From positions 46,687,723-46,751,722 of the forward strand of contig NW_022881603.1 in assembly GCF_003369915.1 (NCBI RefSeq): 64,000 nucleotides of DNA. Direction: 5' to 3'. The notes below the pieces were generated by a model. It did no database searches and had not been told where the DNA came from. It saw nothing but the letters and a program-made list of their open reading frames with translations. The position numbers were made by a program, and so were the translations under genes. Source of the DNA: Drosophila miranda (lineage: Eukaryota > Arthropoda > Insecta > Diptera > Drosophilidae). This document shows positions 23,516-33,161 of the stretch, one piece after another; the first letter of the stretch is position 1, and each line of letters opens with the position of its first letter.

Positions 23516-24894
23516 GTACATGACGTGTGTACATCACTTTGGCTTTGTTGAAGAGTTTCCTCGATTCCTTCCTGATTTCGCTTAGCTCTCGGGTCCACCA
23601 CGAAATGCGATCGGTTGATTGATCGGCCAGGATTTGAGAAATGCTTTCTCCCATGCATTACTCCCATGTGAAGGAGGTCTTCTTAGGGTCAGGCAGTCAG
23701 GTATCATCTACTTTACGTTTGTAGAGTAGCGGATCCAGTCTGTCCGCTTGGGATTATGGTAGGCCATGACCTCTCCGTTTCGTTTTGATATCCTGTAGTG
23801 TTCCGAAAAGGAGCACTTACGGGACACATGCTAATAATCGATGGCGAGGGAGCCGCTGTTCAAGGTCAGGGTTATGTTTATATGTTTTTGCAAAAGTGGG
23901 TTAGTTTCCACAACAATATTTGTGGACAGGATGTTCCCAAACAGTGACTTTACCCAGATTCCCCAGAGGAAGTTATGGGCGTTCGCATAGCAAACCAGAA
24001 CTATGTCGCGCATTCCTTGCTTGACGAACAAGGGCCCTGATATCCTCCAAGGATGGGTCCTCTACTTCGTATTGCAAATATGTGGTGGCCAGGTATATGT
24101 TTTCCCGTCCTTCCTCTCGCATAGTGCCACTGTTAGCTCCGGACTTCTGCATCTAAAGGAAAACAGAGGAAAAAAGTTCGTTCCTAACCACGATACAGAT
24201 TTTTGGCTTACCTGCGTGTTGTGAGAAGACGTAACCGCGGCCACTCAAACACCGAACTCTTTCTCATACGATCAAAAGCACTTGGATGAGGTCCAAATCT
24301 ACCGTCTTTCCGTCCATATTCCGCAGCACGTGCTATTCAGTGCCCATACCAAAGGATATTCGTCAGTTCACTGCAAGGAGCTTGGAGATTGTTTCCTCAC
24401 CAATGCGCTCCGCTGACCAACGCGGAGTTCCATACCGCTCCCATTGTCTCTCGCTATCGTTATCGCTCTCGTGAAAGTCCAGTCAACTGTGTTCAGGGTC
24501 TGGTTCTGAGCCTTCATCATAATCGTTTTAGTTGAAGCCTTATCCGTGGAGACTACGCAGATTTCCGCTTCTGGCAAAAGATCACCAACATCTCCCGAGT
24601 CTCCACGGTACCAAAGGCCACTGCCTTGGTTCCCTTGTACCACTTAATGCATGATTGCGGGTTGTGTGCGCGAACCATAGCGCTCAGGATTTTCAGGTCA
24701 GAATGTCCTCTGGTTTTAAACTCGAAAGCTTTTGTGGATTTATCGCTATCTGCCGATTAAGCTTTGGCTCCCGGCCAGTGAGTTCTACCTCTACCTTCTG
24801 AGGCCTTAGAGATCTCCGAATTCCTCGTCTGAGGTTTGGTCTTCTGATGGTTTGCCCACCTTCGCCTTTCGAGCCAGATTTCGTTCGTTCTCTT
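23516..24894 (-). pseudogene. LOA-like LINE fragment, unit D
   Basis: Same fragment with a small deletion near 23613 (the NQPPKS stretch is lost). ORF1 piece at 24643-24368; the endonuclease core now reads CYANAHNFLWG near 23990, so both the D and one H of the motif are altered. Confidence 0.7.
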
Positions 24895-25385
24895 TTGAAG
24901 TGATCAGACGCGTTTTTGTTTTGCGCTCCGCATATTTTCCTTTTGTTTTGAATAAACAGCCGGTGTTTTCCTAAATAAATTTTAATTAACTTCCTAACTA
25001 GCCAACAACCTGGAAACCTATTCTTTTCCGCGAGTGCATGCCTTTTTATTTGTGTTAAAGCATTATTTAACTTTTTATTTTTCGGAGTCGGCTTGTCGTG
25101 TTTTTCTTGTTGCAGTGAGTGAGTACGCATTACATTGCATTGCAGTCCGCTCTCGTCTGGTAGCTTTTGTTGTGTTATCACTCTCTCCCTATCACCTAAA
25201 CTTAAATAACTGTTCTTTCTCTCTCGCTCTCGTAACTTTCTGTTCAGTAGCTCTCTCTCTCTCTCTCATTAGCTGCTGCTGCAACTGCTCTCCTCTCCAC
25301 CTATTAGCGTTTGTCTGGCACACTGGTTTGATAGCCATTTGTTTTGAAATATTATTTGATTTTAATTGTGTTCAAATTTTTTATT

Positions 25386-26089
25386 ATGGAGTTTTCTGTT
25401 GTATGTGCCAAAAAATCATGAAATAAGCAGATCACCCACGATCAGCCGATTATCCCCTGCTGGCTCTGCGACAGCGTAGTGCACGCGAAATGCGCTGGAT
25501 TTTCTGGCCTTGTGAGTGATGCCATTTCAAAGCGTAAAGGTTTGCACTACAGTTGCGAGACATGCCGTGCGGTGGAAAAAGACATGGTAGCTTTTATGAG
25601 GCAGACGCGGAGTGGCTTTAAGGAGCTGACCGTTGGTTTTAAAAACCAATAGGATCGGCTCCTAGCCATGGAGGCTCAGTTTAGCGGTTTAAAACTGCTG
25701 AATGAGTCTCCGAGGCGCAAAAAGGTCCCTCCGCGGGATCTGCAAGTGCCAATAGTCGCTCAGCCGCTCGTTGCCGAAAATCGGACTCCGACCACTCAAA
25801 GTGTACAGCAGCTGATTTCGTTTGCCACCCCAAGGGCAACGACAGCTGCTGGCGATGCAGATTCGGTTGCCGAATTCATCGCTTCGGAGAATGTGCAGCC
25901 AAGAACGTCTGCAGCGTCCGTGTCCGAAGTGTCCGCAAGCTCACTAGTTGTCCCGTCCATCCCGATCCCACCAGTAAATAGACGTTCCGGACCTCCGGCT
26001 TGTCTCACGGCTGGCCCCTGACCTCACATCGAATGATGTAATTGCTTTTATTCAAAGCAGAATAAAAGCCGTGGGTTTAAAGGTGGAGA
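25386..26089 (+). pseudogene. LINE copy 2 ORF1 with PHD-type finger
   Basis: ATG at 25386 (MEFSVVCAKKS) is followed by a TGA at 25419. The frame then continues ITHDQPIIPCWLCDSVVHAK, CAGFSG and HYSCETC, a C4HC3 PHD-like finger as in CR1-type ORF1 proteins. A TAG at 25650 breaks the frame again; 25668-26021 is open, with a Ser/Pro/Val-rich linker (SSLVVPSIPIPPVNRRSGPP) homologous to 890-960 of copy 1. ORF1 stops at the LOA insertion. ORF1 proteins bind RNA in the transposition particle; this one is dead. Confidence 0.7.
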
Positions 26090-26662
26090 AAGGTAGCCTG
26101 ATTTGGGTCCCGGGCCACCGGGACATCGAGGGCAACTGTATAGCGGACGAGCTGGCCAGATCTGGCACTACAATCCCCCTTCTCCAAGACAAGGAGGATA
26201 TCTGTATGCCAATGGCCACCTGTAAGCTCATTATAAGGGAGCAATACAAGCGACTAAACAACGATATGTGGCAAACAGTGCCACGATGTCGCACAAGTCG
26301 GCAAACATGGCCGACCATGGACATGAAGCGCACCTCCGAGCTCCTCAAGTTAAGCAGGAAAAGGTGCAGCGTAGTCACACGTTCCCTCACGGGACACTGG
26401 CTAATAGGCACCCACGCTAACAGGCTGGGGGCCCCACATAACGATTTTTGTCGCAGCTGTAGAGACGAGGAAGAGGAGGAGACAGTGGAACATCTGTTCT
26501 GCTCCTGCCCAGCTCTCAGCAGAAGAAGAGCACCTGGGCTCAGCCTTTCTACACGACATCTCAGAGATGTCCAAACTATGTCCCAGGAGGATAGCGAACT
26601 TTGTGAGAGCATTTGGATGGGATAATTGCTGACAGGAAGTCTCACAACGCAGGAAGGAAATG
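26090..26662 (+). pseudogene. LOA-like LINE 3' fragment: RNase H and C-terminal zinc motif
   Basis: An open frame to 26625 encodes LIWVPGHRDIEGNCIADELA, the end of a LINE RNase H domain, then a C-terminal cysteine motif (FCRSCRDEEEEETVEHLFC, near 26445-26500). RNase H is found in LOA, I and R1 groups but not in CR1, so this is a foreign LINE inserted in CR1 ORF1. It stops short of its 3' end; the missing end is present at 32899-33161. The left join follows AAAGGTGGAGAA, which recurs at the right join in copy 3. Confidence 0.75.
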
Positions 26663-29200
26663 ATTGCAGTGGACTCTTACTTCACGTCGGAACACTTCAC
26701 AGTCCAAGTTCAACAGGAACTGGAATTCCTGTGTGTAAAACTGATTCTTCCCGCTTTCGCAATATTCGTTACTTGATCCCACCTTCTTCGGATATTTCAA
26801 TTTATGAGCAGCACTTGTCCGCTTTAACCGCTGTTTCTTCCTCGCTATATGATAAAGATCGTATGATAGTTCTTGGTGACTTCAACTTGCCAGGAACTGT
26901 TTGGTCTTCAGTAAACGAGTCTAGTATCCTAGTGCCCATGTCACGACATGACTTTGTTGACGGCTTGCTTGACCTATCCCTGTCTCAAGTCAACCATGTA
27001 AAAAATTCCTTGGTTCGATTGCTTGATCTGTGCTTTGTATCGGATCCGACCATAGTGTTGTCAACCCGAGCCCTTCCGCTCACTATACCTGAAGACGCCT
27101 ACCACCCTACTTTCGAGGTGTCGCTAGATATTGGACCAACTGTATTGGATCGGTCGAGTAGGCTACCTGTACATTTCCGCTGCTTTCGTAAAGCTTTCGT
27201 TGCGAAGCTTAATAACCTCATTAGGGATTTTGATTGGTCCGCTTTGTCCTTGTGCACTGATGTCATAAAAGGCATAAACATTTTTTACAATGCTTTTGGC
27301 ACATTTTTTTAATCTTGTGTCCCGCTTTCTTGGCCGATTAGATCTGGAAAACCCTCTTGGTTTACCAAAGAGTTATCCAGTCTAAAAACTTAAAATCAAG
27401 ACTTTATAAAAAATTTCAAGAAGTGGGTTCTCCTACTTCTCACTCTCGCTATGTAATAGCTCGGGCAAACTTTTCAGTTCTTAATGCTCAATGCTATAAG
27501 AACTACCTATCTCGATGCAGGATACGTTTTTCTCAGGACCCTAAACAGTTTTACTGCTTCGTAAACAGTAAGCGTAGAACGTCCGCACACCCACCTCACT
27601 ATCATTTTGTAATACGTCGGCAATCTTTTTGTCCAATTTTTCCAAACCACCTATTCTGAGGAAAGCTACTCTGGTCATCCGTACCCATACGGTTTACCGA
27701 GGTCGAAAGGCATTTTCAGTCCCTTGTTAAATGAATGTTCTTTACTTCATGATCTTCGACTAGTTAAGCCGGTGTTTTCACCGGGTCCAGACGGGCTTCC
27801 AGGTTGTGTACTCAGGTACTGCGCCGAGGCTCTGTGTGGACCTTTGCTTAAACTATTCACCCTGTCCATTGATTCTTCTTGCTTCCCCCCGATATGGAAG
27901 GAATCGTTTATAATTCCTCTCCATAAAAAAGGTAGCAAGTCTGATGCAAAAAATTATAGAGGTATAGCAAAGTTATCCTAAAATGTTTGAGAAGGTTTTA
28001 ACTCCGCACTTGCAACATCTCTGCAAGTCACTTATATCTACAACTCAGCATGGATTTATAAGGCGGCGATCAACCACCAAGAACTTGTTAGAGTTTACCT
28101 CTTTCATTATTAAAGGCTTTCAAGGTAACTTACAGACGGATGTTATTTACATCGACTTTAGTAAAGCATTCGACTCTGTAAACCATTCCCTTCTAGCGCA
28201 TAAACTTGACCTTTTAGGGTTTCCGCCCAACCTCCTGAGATGGATTTCTATCTATCTTTGTTCTAGGTCTCAAAGGTCTTCTTCAAAAACTCCCTCTCTT
28301 TAGCAGTAAAGGTTTCTTCGGGAGTACCACAGGGCAGCCATCTAGGCCCCTTACTCTTCACACTCTTTATTAATGACTTGCCTTCAGTATTAACATACTC
28401 TCGAGTACTTATGTATGCGGATGATTTTAAACTCTGTGGATATTTCATTTCATTACCGCTTGCAATCCGATCTCAATAAATTTGAGTCATGGTGTTGAGC
28501 TAACTTGTTACACCTTAATGCCTCGAAATGCAAAGTTATGACATTTCATCGTTCTAGCCCTTGGTGGCTCCCTATACCCTATTTGGTGGTTCTCTTGAGA
28601 GAATTACCCTGGTGGATGATCTGGGTGTTATGTTAGACCCCAAGTAAATAAGGCCATGTGCGTGCTTGGGTTTATAAAGAGGTGGTCAAAGGAATTTGAC
28701 GACCCCTATATAACAAAGACTCTCTATACCTCGCTTGTTCGTCCGATCTTAGAATACGGCTCCTGTGTATGATGCCCTCAGTACAAAGTACACCAGGACC
28801 GTATAGAATCAGTACAGAAAAACTTTTTACTCTTTGCTCTGCAGGGCCTTAACTGGGATGCGGGTGTAAGACTCCCATCTTACTCTAGTAGACTACTATT
28901 AGTAAACCTCCCATCCTTAGTTAACCGCAGAAAAATGCTTGGTGTGATATTTATGCACAACTTGATCAGGGGTGACATAGACAGCCCTGATCTGTTGAGC
29001 CGCATAAACTTCACGATTCCTATTAGACTGACTAGAAATTTTATACCGTTGTTCCTTCCACTTTGTAGATCGAATTATTCCTTGCATGAACCGTTTAGGG
29101 TCTTATGCTCGGATTATAATTCCCTCTACCATATTATATCCACCACTAGTTCTCTTCCTCTTATTAAATTACTTATCCTTACACACCGTTCTAGTAATTA
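26663..29200 (+). pseudogene. LINE copy 2 ORF2 remnant
   Basis: Resumes inside the endonuclease (QQELEFLCVK-type region, LGDFNLPGTVW) and continues through RT motifs (FSKAFDSVNHSLL, SSGVPQGSHLGPLLF, YADD near 28411) to a frame ending 29201. Lesions: TAA near 27310, the family-wide shift near 27387, a deletion near 27610, an 8-base deletion near 27977, a shift near 28277, losses near 28440 and 28648, and a TGA near 28770. Several are shared with copy 3, so they predate the duplication. Confidence 0.8.
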
Positions 29201-29431
29201 GTAATTGTAGTGGTATTTGTATTTTGATTGCATGCTTAGTTTCTTAGTAAGTTTAGTGCTAATTTTCGTCGAATGTTAGTCTAATAGCTATCTTTCTAGC
29301 ATGTTCGCGTTCGGTTCGGCTACGCACCGTGCGTCATGCGGCAGCGCCCCTCGGTAGGTTGGGCGGGAGGAGGGCTGCGTCTTGCCTGGGATCCGCGCGT
29401 AACAACCTTCTGATGGTTTCACACGGGCCAC

Positions 29432-29485
29432 TTGACGGTGCAGTAACTGCATCGCCTCTTGAAAGATGCAGTCATTGCATGTCAA
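29432..29485 (+). other. Structured 3' end of LINE copy 2
   Basis: Same TTGAC/GTCAA outer pairing and two inner hairpins as at 4387-4440. Confidence 0.6.
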
Positions 29486-29491
29486 CGTCCA

Positions 29492-30900
29492 ACGTCTGGT
29501 GGCGGTGAAGTAGAAGTTTGATCCTTCTCTATCTTCGCTAAGAGACATTTCTCATAACAAAACGCGTTTTAACCGCAGTATTGTGAACTATTCTTGTTGC
29601 TCCGAGCGATGTCATTTGGAAGCACGAATTGAATTTTCGAATGGACTTCAGGAAGAGGTTTTAATCTAGCCGTTCAATGGTTCCAGTGGGGTCTCAATTT
29701 TAGGTGACTTATGTTTGGTTTTGAGCGCCGGACAATAATATTCAATATTCTAGACGAATAAACGAAGCTCGGTGTACTTTTTGGGGTTGTCTTCTATATT
29801 CTCTTTAAGTGCCAATTACGTAACGCGTCCGTCCCAATTGTCGTTGATATCGTTCATCTCGTGCCTTTCGTGATTGAGTTTCACGCAATTGCACTATGTC
29901 CCAACATGCTCACACTCCCATTTTCGTTATCCTCTTGTATTCATTCATCTGTTCTTTCTACTCTACTATGTCGCATGTTTCTTGCTTTAGCACACACAAA
30001 AATTTAACAAATTGATATTCTTACTGCTGAAAATCGGTATGCCAACCTCGTAACACATTTGTGTTAATGTGTGTAGGAGGTTCTGAAGACACGGCAACAG
30101 CCTCTGATGATTGCAATGGAAGATGAGTGACAGGCAGTTGTGGTACTGTTTCTGAAACTGACTGTATTGAAAAAATGGATTCTTATTTATAGGTAACCAA
30201 AGGTACAAAATGGGTGACTCTGTAAAAATATATTTTTATGTATTATGGATAAGTTTATGGTCAGCAATTGCACCGATGTCTTCGCTCTCTGCGGAGAGAG
30301 TGCATTGTCAGCAGAACTCTCTGCAGTGGCTAGTGTTTTATCGTGAGATATTGTATTAAATTTAAATTGGGAATTGTGTCACACATATTATATGCATATT
30401 TCGGAACAACTGAACAATTTCGTATGGGATATTTGTATACCGTTCATGCAAATAGCGTAAGTGTAAATTCTTTATTCATCTTTCTATTACCTATCCTATT
30501 AACTCGTTCTTTTTACCTTTTTTTCCTCTGCCGTCGCTATGCCGTCAGCAGCTGCGCCTGGTCTAGTCAGTTACCACTTGAAATAGCTGGAGAACAGACA
30601 TTTTTTGTCCCGAATCTATTACTTTGGCTCGAGATCAGCTCGCTTGCCTCATCCAAGTGTATCACTCTTTCATACTCTGGCTCTGGCATCTTCGGGCACC
30701 TTCAACACACAAATTACCAATTACCGACCTACAATGGTGGACGGCGGACCAGTCCCACGAGGGGGATGACAGAGTGGAGGGGCGTGTGGGTCCCTGAAGG
30801 GCGCCCTAAATGGACTGGAGGGGATAACCAGGTAGCCCTTTTGTGGGTAGGGGGGCGGCCAACTTCGGGGCCTGGGGGAACCTAACGGGGTGTACAGACG
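29492..30900. other. Unassigned flank, left duplicate
   Basis: About 1.4 kb without a recognisable gene or transposon domain; several short open frames show no motif. It repeats at 36719-38120 with small indels (the right copy has ~29 extra bases near 37486 and lacks some near 37640), so it belongs to the duplication. From about 30740 the base composition becomes G-rich and leads into the minisatellite. Confidence 0.5.
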
Positions 30901-30906
30901 AATCTC

Positions 30907-32440
30907 GCCGAGAGCATTTAGGTAATGCGCTGGACCTCGTTTTCGGGGTCCTACCACGGCTTCGAACTACCACGGAGGCCTTTGCCAAGCGAGGATGCCA
31001 ACAAGTATCGCCGAGAGTGCCTAGGCTAACGCCGGATGGCACTTACGGGACCCTTTCGGACTAAGAATTACTACGAAGGTCTTTACTATGTGGAGATACC
31101 GACAGATATTGCCGAGAGTACCTAGGCTATCGCCGGATAGTACTTACGGGACCCTGTCGGACTAAGAATTACTATGAAGGTTGTGAGGAAATGTATTCCC
31201 ACACGCAGGGGGCGGTGTAGGGTTAGGGACTAACGGCCGTTATCTGGGGATATCCGGACACGGCGAATTCCCTAGGGGCGCTCTCCCGGAGATCCCAGAT
31301 GAGAGGAGAGGACCCCCGGGGAGAGAGCCGCGGGACGACGGGATCGGGCCGTCAGTGGTCCAGCGCATGACCAAATATAGTCATGAGATCACGCCACCAG
31401 CCTGATTCCGTTATGAAGCGAATGGAGAATGAAGGAAACACCGATGGAAAAGTACGGGCACCGCAAGGCGGAAAGTGCCGTTAGCGCCAGGTGGCGTCGG
31501 CGGCGCCAACGCAGAAGCGAGCCTATAAGAGGAAGGCCGCACCCTTGAAAAGAGACAGTCAGCTAGTGGATAGAGTGAAAAGTGAGCAACAAGGGTGAGA
31601 CCCAACAAGAGACGAAGAACTTTGGAAAGCGAACACGTTGTGTGAGGATTGAGAGACGGACTCGTGCCTATAGCGAAGAGCCAAAGGTCCCAATCCCTAG
31701 AACCAACGGTGCAACGCTCGGAGTACATCTCACAGTGGGCGAGACACTTTCGGGCCGAAAAGCCAAGTGAGTCGAGTGAGAGCGAACGCGTCAGGCGCCG
31801 ACTGAGATGCGGATTTGGGCTTCGTAAAAAGAATCGCTGGCCCCAGTCGTTAGAGCTGGCTGAGCCACGCTTGGAGACGCCTTGGGGTGTCCAAAGTGGA
31901 GCGCACCCACTAAGAACGAGGAGGAGAACCGACAGCCGAACCAGGACCAGAGGCAGAGTAGAGTAAGATAGCCCTAAGATATCAATAAAGTATAATAACA
32001 TATCAGTAACAAAACCTAACCCATGCATTCTTACTTGTCTTCGGGGCAAGTCTTTAAATTTGTTGCGGAGAGCCCACTGACCGCTGAGACAGCCCAGCTG
32101 AATCAGACGGAACAAAAACGGTTCGTTACAAAGTCTTTGCTATGCGGAGATACCGACAGATATCACCGAGAGTATATAGGCTATCGCCCTTTAGTACTTA
32201 CGGGGTCCTGTCAAACTACTGGGATCACGTGGGGGCGCCAACAGGTGTCACCTAGAGCGCCTAGGCGATCGCCGGACAGCGGCCTCGGGATCCTGCTGGG
32301 CCTCAAACTACTGGAGGGGATCATGCGGGGGCGCCAACAGGTGTCACTGAGAGCGCCTAGGCAATCACTGCATAGCGGCCCTGGAATCCTGTTGGGTTAC
32401 GAACTACTGGAGGGAATCATGCAGGGTACCGACGAGCATT
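30907..32440. repeat. Degenerate ~100-bp minisatellite, interrupted by a solo LTR
   Basis: The core GCCGAGAGTGCCTAGGC recurs at 30907, 31010 and 31111, then after the LTR at 32164, about 32250 and about 32345. Spacings are 103, 101, ~104 (LTR removed), ~86 and ~95. Each unit also has a ...CGGGACCCTGTCGGACTA-like and a GCCAACAGGTGTC-like block. It recurs at 38125-38380 in the right duplicate. Confidence 0.7.
31182..32130 (+). repeat. Solo LTR (about 949 bp) in the minisatellite
   Basis: Starts TGTGAGGAAATG and ends GTTCGTTACA, with a TATA-like CTATAAGA at 31523 and AATAAA at 31984, the order expected for a + strand LTR. It is flanked by AGGT on the left and AAGT on the right, a 4-base target duplication with one mismatch, and splits a minisatellite unit that is whole elsewhere. 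No internal element sequence is attached. The long minus-strand open frame across it (32115-31411) has no domain. Family not assigned; size and ends suggest Ty3/gypsy type. Confidence 0.7.
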
Positions 32441-32522
32441 TGTATGGAAAGAGAAGGAAGGACCCCGGACATCCAGTTTCCCCAGTGAATAGATGGGGAC
32501 TGTTGGTGGCCAGGCTATGTTT

Positions 32523-32898
32523 TCATTATATACTCAAAATGAGTATTGGGGTATATTAGATTTGTGGTAAAAGTGGATGTGTGTAACGTCCAGAAGGAAT
32601 CGTTTCCGACCCCATAAAGTATATATATTCTTGATCAGCATCAATAGCCGAGTCGATTGAGCCATGTCTGTCTGTCCGTCTGTCCGTCTGTCCGTCTGTC
32701 CGTCCGTCCGTCTGTCCGTCCCCTTCAGCGCCTAGTGCTCAAAGACTATAAGAGCTAGAGCAACGATGTTTTGGATCCAGACTTCTGTGATATGTCACTG
32801 CTACAAAAATATTTCAAAACTTCGCCCCGCCCACTTCCGCCTCCACAAAGGACGAAAATCTGTGGCATCCACATTTTTAAAGATACGATAAAACCAAG
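32523..32898 (-). mobile_element. DINE-1/INE-1-like fragment
   Basis: The reverse complement of the right part of the element at 14718-15811: TATACTCAAAATGAGTATTGG, AAAGTATATATATTCTTGAT, CAATAGCCGAGTCGATTGAG, the TCCGTCTG run and ACAAAGGACGAAAATCTGTG. It stops at 32898 where a LOA 3' fragment begins. Confidence 0.8.
32666..32720. repeat. TCTG/TCCG tetranucleotide microsatellite
   Basis: A run of TCTG and TCCG units inside the DINE-1-like fragment, at the place where INE-1 elements usually carry such a run. Confidence 0.75.
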
Positions 32899-33161
32899 AA
32901 CATCTGTTCTGCTCCTGCCCAGCTCTCAGCAGAAGAAGAGTACCTGCGCTCAGCCTTTCTACACGACATCTCAGAGATGTCCAAACTATGTCCCAGGAGG
33001 ATAGCGAACTTTGTGAGAGCATTTGGATGGGATAATTGCTGACAGGAAGTCTCACAACGCAGGAAGGAAATGATCCTATGCGGTATCACAACGGGCCGAA
33101 ACCGGCCTAAGTGTGACGGGTTCCGAGCGAGCCCGGCAGCCGCCTCAACCTATCCTAACCT
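32899..33161 (+). mobile_element. LOA-like LINE 3' end
   Basis: Its first 170 bases match 26489-26662. It then continues to a genuine 3' end with a UTR (GGGCCGAAACCGGCCTAAGT) and terminal CCTATCCTAACCTAA, typical of LOA-type ends. CR1 ORF1 sequence follows with AAAGGTGGAGAAG, matching the bases before the insertion in copy 2. Confidence 0.75.

Larger units (their letters stand above)
12657..24894. repeat. Tandem array of a 3.23-kb composite transposon unit
   Basis: Four copies in the same orientation. Equivalent points fall at 13551, 17900, 21131 and 24368. Spacings are 3231 (B to C) and 3237 (C to D); A to B is 4349 because unit A carries a ~1.1-kb DINE-1-like insertion. Each full unit holds, in + coordinates, a minus-strand BEL-type primer site and LTR, a minus-strand CR1-like endonuclease piece, a minus-strand LOA-like LINE piece, and a 645-bp unassigned segment. 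Copies differ by few substitutions and small indels, so they arose by tandem amplification of one mosaic. Confidence 0.9.
22299..24894. repeat. Array unit D, truncated right
   Basis: LTR block 22383-22671, CR1 piece 22672-23515, LOA piece 23516-24894. It stops at GAGCCAGATTTCGTTCGT, exactly where other units pass into the unassigned segment; here the 5' end of CR1 LINE copy 2 follows. It shares small features with unit A (for example gggacacatgctaataatcg near 23822 and 13003) that B and C lack. Confidence 0.85.
24895..29491 (+). mobile_element. CR1-like LINE, copy 2, near full length but rearranged
   Basis: The only copy with a 5' UTR (24895-25385, rich in CTCTCT runs near 25250). ORF1 follows, broken at about 26090 by a LOA-like 3' fragment; part of ORF2 is lost where sequence resumes at 26663, and the rest runs to the structured 3' end at 29491. 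It shares many lesions with copy 3, with which it forms a segmental duplication. Confidence 0.8.
26489..31181 (+). repeat. Segmental duplication, left copy
   Basis: Matches 32899-38380 closely: LOA fragment, CR1 ORF2 with common lesions, 3' end, the 1.4-kb flank and the minisatellite. Differences: the left copy lacks the LOA 3' end and the CR1 piece present at 33043-33349, and lacks the RpL38 insert. Confidence 0.85.

Noticed and set aside
25034..25426. 130-codon frame before LINE ORF1
   Set aside because: Lies in the LINE 5' UTR and reads through CTCTCT runs as Leu/Ser repeats; no ORF1 motif until 25386.
30343..30885. 180-codon open frame on +
   Set aside because: Low-complexity, hydrophobic then Gly/Trp-rich translation without domain. 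Its counterpart in the right duplicate is broken differently, so it is not under constraint.
31411..32115. 234-codon minus-strand frame across the solo LTR
   Set aside because: Antisense to an LTR with clear ends, TATA and poly(A) signal; no recognisable domain; Leu/Ser/Arg-rich as expected for a chance GC-rich frame.
32666..32720. CRISPR-like or functional tandem repeat
   Set aside because: A TCTG/TCCG microsatellite internal to a DINE-1-like element; such runs are a normal part of that family. No CRISPR array exists in the window.
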